NCBI GenBank assembly: GCA_944388825.1
Contig: CALXKG010000119.1
Span: 1 to 8,154, forward strand
Source: an uncultured Clostridia bacterium
Lineage (GTDB): Bacteria > Bacillota > Clostridia > Oscillospirales > Ruminococcaceae
Direction of reading: 5' to 3'
DNA: 8,154 bases
Part shown: piece after piece, positions 5,761 through 8,154 of the stretch
Layout: each line of letters starts with the position of its first letter
How positions within the stretch are numbered: position 1 is the first letter of the stretch
Notes under the pieces: generated by a model
Database searches by the model: none
Told to the model about the DNA's origin: nothing
Seen by the model: the letters and a program-made list of their open reading frames with translations, nothing else
Made by a program: the position numbers and the translations under genes

Positions 5761-7524
5761 ATGGCGCTGGACGGCGCGTTCCTCCATACCATCCGAAATG
5801 AAATCGAAAATGCCGCCCTGGGCAGCCGGATCGACCGGATCTACCAGCCTTCCCGGGAGGAGATCTGTTTCCTGCTGCGGTCCCGCGGCTGGTCGGGCAA
5901 ACTCCTCCTTTCGGCCGGGGCCGATTCCCCGCGGATCCATTTTACCCGTCAGGAGATCGAAAACCCCAAATCCCCGCCGATGTTCTGTATGCTGCTGCGC
6001 AAGCACCTGTCGGGGGCGAAGCTCGTCTCGATCCGGCAGCTGGGGATGGACCGGGTCCTTTATCTTGACTTTGACACCCGCAACGAACTGGGCGACCCGG
6101 TGACGGTTACCGTCGCGGTCGAGATCATGGCCCGCTATTCCAACATCATCGTCGTCGGCGGCGACGGGAAGGTGCTCGACTCGGTCAAGCGGGTCGATCC
6201 GGAGATGAGCCGGGTGCGGACCGTCCTGCCGGGGGTCGCCTACCAGGCGCCGCCGGGGCAGGGGAAATTAAACCTCTTTTCCGCTTCCGAAGAGGAGGGG
6301 AAGGCGGCCATCCTCGCCGCCAAAGGGGCCGACCTCGGCAAGGCGGTGATGGCCGCCTACGAAGGCATCTCTCCGACCCTCGGGCGGGAGATCGTCTTTG
6401 ACGCCTTCGGGCAGATGGACGTCAATAAGCTGGAGCTGGACGATACCGGCTGGGGAAAGCTCTTTGCCCGTCTGGCGCAGCTTAAGCGGGAGCTGGACGG
6501 GGAGGGGACGTACACCGTCCTCTATGAGGAATCGGGGCGGCCGAAGGAATTTTCCTTTATCCCCCTTTCCCAGTACGGCGGCCTCTATGCCCCGAAGGTG
6601 TTTGAGACGGCGAGCGAGGCGCTGGACGCCTACTATTCCGAACGCAGCCGGATGGAGCGGATGAAGCAGCGCAGCAGCGACCTTCTCCGGATGCTGTCGA
6701 CCATCAGCGACCGGCTCTCCCGCAAGATCGCCCTCCAGACCGAGGAACTGAAGGCCTGCGCCCACCGGGAAGCCTTTAAGGAGCAGGGCGACCTGCTTTC
6801 CACCTACCTGTATCAGATCCGGAAAGGGGATGGCTCGGTCACGGTCGAGGACTTTTACCACGACGGCGTCCCCCGCAAGATCGCCCTCGACCCGGCGCTG
6901 ACCCCGGTGCAGAATGTCCAGAAGTACTATAAGGAGTACCGCAAGGCCGCGACCGCCGAAAAGCTGCTGACCGGCTTTATCGAGGAGGCGAAGGGGGAGC
7001 TGGCCTATATCGACTCGGTCTACGACGCCGTCTCCCGGACGGCAGGGGAGAGCGAGCTGCTGGAGATCCGGCAGGAACTGGCGGAACAGGGGTATTTGAA
7101 GCACTATACCGCCAAAAACAGCAAGTTTGTTAAGGCTCTGCCGCCCCTCCAATACCGCTCGTCCGACGGGTATACCATCTGGTGCGGGCGGAACAACAAG
7201 CAAAACGACAAGCTGACCTTAAAGACCGCCCGGCCGGACGACATCTGGTTCCACACCCAGGGGTTCCCCGGTTCCCATGTCATCCTGGAAACCCACGGCA
7301 CCCCGATGAACGACGTCCCCGACCGGACGATCGAGGAAGCGGCGATGATCGCCGCCTACAATTCCCGCGCCCGGTCGGCGGCGCTGGTGCCGGTCCAGTA
7401 TATCGAGGCGCGGCAGGTCCGCAAGCCGGCCGCCGCCAAGCCCGGCATGGTCATCTTCGACCATTACTTCGTCCTGTATATCACGCCGGACGAAGAAAAG
7501 GTCAAGGGGATGCTGGTCAAGTAA
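5761..7524 (+). CDS. rqcH: RqcH / NFACT-family ribosome quality control protein
   Basis: RqcH (formerly annotated fibronectin-binding protein FbpA/YloA, homologous to eukaryotic NEMF/Rqc2) binds obstructed large ribosomal subunits, recruits tRNA-Ala and adds C-terminal alanine tails that mark the stalled peptide for proteolysis. The 587-residue product has the usual length. The NFACT-N domain starts MALDGAFLHTI and carries RIDRIYQPS; D97 and R98 in LGMDRVLYLDF fall at the numbers of the pair needed for tRNA binding in Bacillus subtilis. A charged helical, coiled-coil middle (about 285-440) follows, then the NFACT-R domain with GRNNKQND (476-483) and WFHTQGFPGSHV (496-507). ATG at 5761 follows AGGGAG; starts further upstream lie inside the T-box terminator. 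It is first in a T-box controlled unit with valS. It has no signal peptide, so the adhesin name is misleading. Confidence 0.95.
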   Translation: MALDGAFLHTIRNEIENAALGSRIDRIYQPSREEICFLLRSRGWSGKLLLSAGADSPRIHFTRQEIENPKSPPMFCMLLRKHLSGAKLVSIRQLGMDRVLYLDFDTRNELGDPVTVTVAVEIMARYSNIIVVGGDGKVLDSVKRVDPEMSRVRTVLPGVAYQAPPGQGKLNLFSASEEEGKAAILAAKGADLGKAVMAAYEGISPTLGREIVFDAFGQMDVNKLELDDTGWGKLFARLAQLKRELDGEGTYTVLYEESGRPKEFSFIPLSQYGGLYAPKVFETASEALDAYYSERSRMERMKQRSSDLLRMLSTISDRLSRKIALQTEELKACAHREAFKEQGDLLSTYLYQIRKGDGSVTVEDFYHDGVPRKIALDPALTPVQNVQKYYKEYRKAATAEKLLTGFIEEAKGELAYIDSVYDAVSRTAGESELLEIRQELAEQGYLKHYTAKNSKFVKALPPLQYRSSDGYTIWCGRNNKQNDKLTLKTARPDDIWFHTQGFPGSHVILETHGTPMNDVPDRTIEEAAMIAAYNSRARSAALVPVQYIEARQVRKPAAAKPGMVIFDHYFVLYITPDEEKVKGMLVK

Positions 7525-7593
7525 GCCGGACTATTACGCCACTCCGCCTTGCGAAAGGCTAAACACATAAAAAAAGGAAGGAAGATACACTCC

Positions 7594-8154
7594 ATGCCCC
7601 GTAAACAACTGGAAAAGATGTACGACCCCAAGCAGTTTGAGGACCGCATCTATCAAAATTGGGAGGAAAAGGGCTATTTTACCCCCCAGATCGACGAAAA
7701 CAAGACTCCCTATTCGATCGTCATGCCGCCGCCCAACATCACCGGCCAGCTGCATATGGGCCACGCGGTGGACAACACCCTCCAGGATATCCTGATCCGC
7801 TGGAAGCGGATGCAGGGCTACTGCACCCTCTGGGTTCCCGGCACCGACCACGCTTCGATCGCGACCGAGGCGAAGATCGTCGAGGCGATGCGGGAAGAAG
7901 GGCTGTCCAAAGACGATGTCGGCCGGGACGGCTTCCTCGAACGCGCCTGGGACTGGAAGAAGCAGTACGGCGGCCGGATCGTCAAGCAGCTGCGCAAGCT
8001 CGGCTCCTCCTGCGACTGGACCAGAGAGCGGTTTACGATGGATGAGGGCTGCTCCAAGGCGGTGCAGGAAGTCTTTATGCGGCTGTATAAGAAAGGCCTC
8101 ATCTACCGCGGTAAGCGGATGATCAACTGGTGCCCCCACTGCCTCACCTCTATC
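7594..8154 (+). CDS. valS: ValS, valyl-tRNA synthetase (5' part; continues past window)
   Basis: These are the first 187 residues of a class Ia synthetase that charges tRNA-Val with valine; the full protein is usually close to 880 residues. The Rossmann-fold core opens with YDPKQFEDRIYQNWEEKGYF. The ATP-binding HIGH motif appears as HMGH (54-57) in PPPNITGQLHMGHAVDNTLQD, which with WVPGTDHASIATE separates ValS from IleS and LeuS. The start of the editing insertion region, with NWCPHC, is reached at the window end. The KMSKS loop, the rest of the editing domain and the C-terminal coiled coil are outside. ATG at 7594 is preceded by AAGGAAGG, slightly far from the start. The 69-nt gap after rqcH has no terminator and no clear promoter, so expression should depend on the T-box upstream of rqcH, whose valine specifier matches this gene. 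Confidence 0.96.
   Translation, partial: MPRKQLEKMYDPKQFEDRIYQNWEEKGYFTPQIDENKTPYSIVMPPPNITGQLHMGHAVDNTLQDILIRWKRMQGYCTLWVPGTDHASIATEAKIVEAMREEGLSKDDVGRDGFLERAWDWKKQYGGRIVKQLRKLGSSCDWTRERFTMDEGCSKAVQEVFMRLYKKGLIYRGKRMINWCPHCLTSI

Noticed and set aside
6268..7203. Open frame of 311 codons on the - strand opposite rqcH
   Set aside because: Same pattern as the other antisense frames; rqcH has intact domains on the + strand and there is no ribosome binding site or family match for this one.

Overview
The window looks like chromosome of a GC-rich anaerobic Firmicute, most likely a Clostridia/Oscillospiraceae-type gut bacterium. The grounds are a tRNA-responsive T-box leader, a cdaA-cdaR pair, Gram-positive style ribosome binding sites and sigma-A promoters, and a DUF3343 plus class V desulfurase pair typical of anaerobic Firmicutes. 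The genus is inference. All genes I accept lie on the + strand; the long open frames on the - strand are by-products of high GC.

Layout: (1) The 3' part of ispD is followed after 1 nt by complete ispF (methylerythritol phosphate isoprenoid pathway), ending at a strong intrinsic terminator (1118-1172). (2) A two-gene cassette encodes a 77-residue DUF3343 (Se/S-carrier-like) protein and a cysteine desulfurase/selenocysteine lyase-like PLP enzyme. It is bracketed by two inverted, related copies of a short palindromic repeat (about 1262-1306 and 2752-2793). (3) cdaA and cdaR (c-di-AMP synthase and its YbbR-domain partner) follow, read from a good promoter that overlaps the desulfurase stop codon, and end at a terminator at 5204-5235; glmM, the usual third gene, is not there. 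(4) A 335-nt leader with its own promoter folds as a complete T-box riboswitch. Specifier GTA and T-box bulge TGGT both point to tRNA-Val. It precedes rqcH (NFACT-family ribosome quality control factor) and then valS, which runs off the window end.

How the parts fit: the T-box probably senses uncharged tRNA-Val and switches on valS by reading through rqcH, so the rescue factor for stalled ribosomes would be co-induced with valyl-tRNA synthetase. This arrangement and the repeat-bracketed desulfurase cassette are the most interesting features. I found no CRISPR array, tRNA, rRNA or transposase gene, and nothing I would call a wholly new system.
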